From the NCBI GenBank assembly GCA_016756855.1, contig JAESPD010000012.1, positions 18,336-82,335 on the forward strand: 64,000 bases of DNA. The letters are read 5' to 3'. Position numbers and translations under genes: made by a program. Below the pieces are notes generated by a model. That model was given only the letters and a program-made list of their open reading frames with translations. It ran no database searches and had not been told where the DNA came from. Shown here piece after piece: positions 62,099 through 64,000 of the stretch. This DNA is from a gamma proteobacterium endosymbiont of Lamellibrachia anaximandri (lineage in GTDB: Bacteria > Pseudomonadota > Gammaproteobacteria > Chromatiales > Chromatiaceae). Numbering within the stretch: the stretch's first letter is position 1; each line of letters starts with the position of its first letter.

Positions 62099-63106
62099 AT
62101 GACCAAGAATGTGAACGACCCTTCTGATATACAGGTGTATGCCGCGCTGACTCCAGACAGAATGCTGGATGCGGTCGAGGCAACTGGAGTCGACTGTGAC
62201 GGCCGGTTTCTGGCTTTGAACAGCTACGAAAACCGCGTCTACCAAATTGGCGTAGAGGACACTGTTCCCATTGTTGCCAAGTTCTACCGGCCTAATCGCT
62301 GGTCGGACGAGGCGATTCTGGAGGAGCATCAGTTCACTCAGTTGCTGGCAGATCAGGAGATCCCTGTCATTGCTCCCATCGTGGATGGCGATGGCGAAAC
62401 TCTGCATCGGCAGGGTGCCTATCGATTTGCCCTCTATCCTTCCCGAGGTGGGCGTGCGCCTGAACTCGACAATCCCGATCATCTGGAGCAGCTGGGGCGT
62501 TTCGTCGGCCGAATCCACGCTTTTGGCGCTACAGGTTCATTTTCTCACCGGCCGAAAATTGATATCGAGAGTTATGCCGTCAAGCCCCGGGCGTTTCTTC
62601 TGGAGAAGGGGTTTATTCCGGCGCATCTGACGGTCGCCTATCAGACACTTACTGAAGACCTGATCAAACAGATCGGGGAGAGTTTTGAGCGGGCGGGTGA
62701 AATCAGGACCTTGAGACTGCATGGAGATTGCCATCCCGGCAATATACTCTGGAATGAAGGAAGCGCCCATATCGTGGATTTTGATGATGCCCGCACAGGA
62801 CCGGCGATGCAGGATCTTTGGATGTTTCTCTCAGGTGACCGGGCCTATATGACTGCCAGGCTGGCGGATCTTTTGGAAGGCTATACTCAGTTCTTCGATT
62901 TCAACCCCGCAGAACTGCACCTGGTTGAAGGTCTCAGGACAATGCGTTTGATTCATTATGCCGCCTGGATCGCCTCTCGCTGGGACGATCCCGCCTTTCC
63001 TGCGGCGTTTCCCTGGTTCGACACCGACCGCTATTGGGAGGAGCATATTCTGATGTTGCGGGAACAGGCTGCTTTATTGGATGAGCCACCTCTGGTTTGG
63101 GACTGA
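62099..63106 (+). CDS. srkA: Stress response kinase A (SrkA/YihE)
   Basis: 335 residues from ATG 62099 (a GTG at 62048 is less likely). Close to E. coli SrkA block by block: LNSYENRVYQIG, VAKFYRPNRWSDEAILEEHQF, LHGDCHPGNILW (catalytic loop), DFDDARTGPAMQDLWMF (metal-binding Asp). It is a Ser/Thr protein kinase of the choline-kinase fold linked to envelope stress and cell-death control in E. coli. Monocistronic; convergent with greB, 12 bases apart. Confidence 0.95.
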   Translation: MTKNVNDPSDIQVYAALTPDRMLDAVEATGVDCDGRFLALNSYENRVYQIGVEDTVPIVAKFYRPNRWSDEAILEEHQFTQLLADQEIPVIAPIVDGDGETLHRQGAYRFALYPSRGGRAPELDNPDHLEQLGRFVGRIHAFGATGSFSHRPKIDIESYAVKPRAFLLEKGFIPAHLTVAYQTLTEDLIKQIGESFERAGEIRTLRLHGDCHPGNILWNEGSAHIVDFDDARTGPAMQDLWMFLSGDRAYMTARLADLLEGYTQFFDFNPAELHLVEGLRTMRLIHYAAWIASRWDDPAFPAAFPWFDTDRYWEEHILMLREQAALLDEPPLVWD

Positions 63107-63118
63107 TCGGCAGGCGGT

Positions 63119-63613
63119 CTACAAATATTCTATCTCTGTGATCCAGTAGATATCCTTCCCGCCAGGGGTATTCACCTCTATCTCATCATCCAGGTTCTTT
63201 TTCATCAAGGCGCGGGCGAGAGGGGAGTCCATGCTGATATAACCCGCTTCAAAATCGATCTCGTCTGGTCCGACGATACGGTATCGCGACGTCTCTCCCG
63301 TTGAGTCCTCCAGGGTCACCCAAGCGGCAAAAAAGACCTGCTGTAGGTTGCTTGGTTCCTTGTCGACAATCTTTAGCGAGGGTAATCTTTTTTGCAGATA
63401 GCGGATTCGCCAGTCGATCCCGCGCAGCTCTTTTTTGCGGTAGACGTATTCCGCATTTTCCGAGCGGTCACCTTCAGCAGCAGCGGCCGAGAGGGCTTTG
63501 GTAACCTCTCTGCGGCGCAGCCAAAGGGCGCGCTCTTCCTCTTCGAGGCGTCTGTAGCCATGCGCGGTGATGTAGGGGGACTTTGGAGGAGCGGGGGGAC
63601 GGTATCTGCCCAT
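63119..63613 (-). CDS. greB: Transcription elongation factor GreB
   Basis: 164 residues. N-terminal coiled coil with the acidic tip EGDRSENAEYVYRKK (about 52-66) that reaches the RNA polymerase active site, then the FKBP-like C-terminal domain (RIVGPDEIDFEAGYISMDSPLARALMKK). It stimulates cleavage of backtracked RNA. The N-terminus has an extra proline-rich stretch (RYRPPAPPKSP) compared with E. coli. Its start lies 22 bases from the end of a transposase gene in the same direction, so its native promoter may have been displaced. Confidence 0.95.
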   Translation of the reverse strand: MGRYRPPAPPKSPYITAHGYRRLEEEERALWLRRREVTKALSAAAAEGDRSENAEYVYRKKELRGIDWRIRYLQKRLPSLKIVDKEPSNLQQVFFAAWVTLEDSTGETSRYRIVGPDEIDFEAGYISMDSPLARALMKKNLDDEIEVNTPGGKDIYWITEIEYL

Positions 63614-63635
63614 GGTTATTCAATGTGTTTCCTGA

Positions 63636-64000
63636 TTACCCCCGAGCCTCAGCCATGCTGAGGAGGCGCTGGGGCATAGGTGGTGTGCGCACTGCGGCGC
63701 GGCCGAGGCGCGAAATCATCTCTTCGAGCTTGAATCTGCGATTGAAGCGATAACAGAATTCAGCCAGATAACGGGGCAAGTGTCTGTCGCTAATTGCATG
63801 ATAAGAGCCGTGCATGGAGTTCTTCACATTCCCAATCATAGTGTTCACCCAGTTAAAGGCTTCAATCTTGACGCTGTTAGGGCCACCACCTGTGACAATG
63901 GCATGGTGCGTACAACCGGCTTCCATCACGCCGCTAAAGCATTTCAAGCCATCGGATACCACGGCGGATTCATGCTGAGACCCCATTTTCAATAAAAACA
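63636..64000 (-). CDS. IS1595-family transposase, C-terminal part (partial)
   Basis: The frame stays open through the window edge, so only about 120 C-terminal residues are seen. Typical of ISXO2/IS1595-type DDxH transposases: DGLKCFSGVMEAGCTHHAIV (second catalytic Asp region), FNWVNTMIGNVKNSMHGSYHAI and RYLAEFCYRFNRRFKLEEM. The reading frame is intact as far as visible. Insertion-sequence ends and target duplication cannot be confirmed because the other end lies outside the window. Confidence 0.85.
   Translation of the reverse strand, partial: FLLKMGSQHESAVVSDGLKCFSGVMEAGCTHHAIVTGGGPNSVKIEAFNWVNTMIGNVKNSMHGSYHAISDRHLPRYLAEFCYRFNRRFKLEEMISRLGRAAVRTPPMPQRLLSMAEARG

Noticed and set aside
1..64000. 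tRNA, rRNA, CRISPR arrays or prophage genes
   Set aside because: All gaps were read for cloverleaf arms, regular spacer repeats and phage genes; none was found. A covariance-model scan would settle small RNAs.

Overview
This window looks like chromosome of a sulfur-oxidising, denitrification-capable gammaproteobacterium. The organism is inferred from gene content, not from a marker gene. The evidence is a secreted Gly/Tyr/Pro-rich sulfur globule protein, a DsrC/TusE-family protein, a TauE/SafE exporter, FNR-type anaerobic operators, and gammaproteobacterial housekeeping genes (greB, arfB, yaeQ, srkA, valS). Free-living or symbiotic thiotrophs related to Sedimenticola, Thiodiazotropha or Endoriftia would fit; the sequence alone does not decide this. 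No rRNA, tRNA, CRISPR array or prophage was seen.

Layout. 1-9.4 kb: end of an SCO1-like gene, ppx/gppA, a NUDIX hydrolase, a NYN nuclease fused to a cold-shock-like domain, a TauE exporter, a tryptophan-halogenase-like flavoprotein, zwf-pgl and a FimT-like pseudopilin. 9.5-14.7 kb: an RND efflux pair, a cysteine-free DsrC-like protein and a CoA-binding protein that overlaps valS. 14.7-22.1 kb: valS, a response regulator and pyruvate phosphate dikinase. 22.2-35.8 kb: a nitrous oxide reduction locus. It holds a small secreted protein, a ZnuA-SCO fusion, nosZ with a Sec-type signal (clade II-like), two c-type cytochromes, nosB, nosD, nosG, nosH, nosF, nosL, nosY and a membrane-anchored protein of unknown role. 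FNR-type boxes precede nosZ and both cytochrome genes. 35.8-45.2 kb: a cytochrome c4-like protein and a menaquinone locus (menE; menF-menD-alkD-menB-menA-menC-thioesterase). 45.3-51.7 kb: a TVP38-flavin oxidoreductase fusion, a two-gene lipoprotein locus of unknown function and a duplicated six-cysteine secreted protein. 51.8-56.6 kb: a second RND pump with its TetR regulator and a palindromic operator. 56.6-64 kb: arsM, a 63-residue protein, the sulfur globule protein, a CAP-domain protein with cysteine repeats, yaeQ-arfB, srkA, greB and the 3' part of an IS1595-type transposase.

How the genes may work together. NosG and NosH are predicted to take electrons from quinol and pass them through periplasmic cytochromes to NosZ. 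NosD, NosF, NosY and NosL, and probably the SCO fusion, would build its copper centres. A nearly complete menaquinone pathway next door suggests that menaquinol could feed this branch. A family of short palindromic repeats, often paired as a GATC module and a GTTC/GAAC module, fills many intergenic gaps; one copy supplies the stop codon of an efflux gene and one sits inside the nos gene run.
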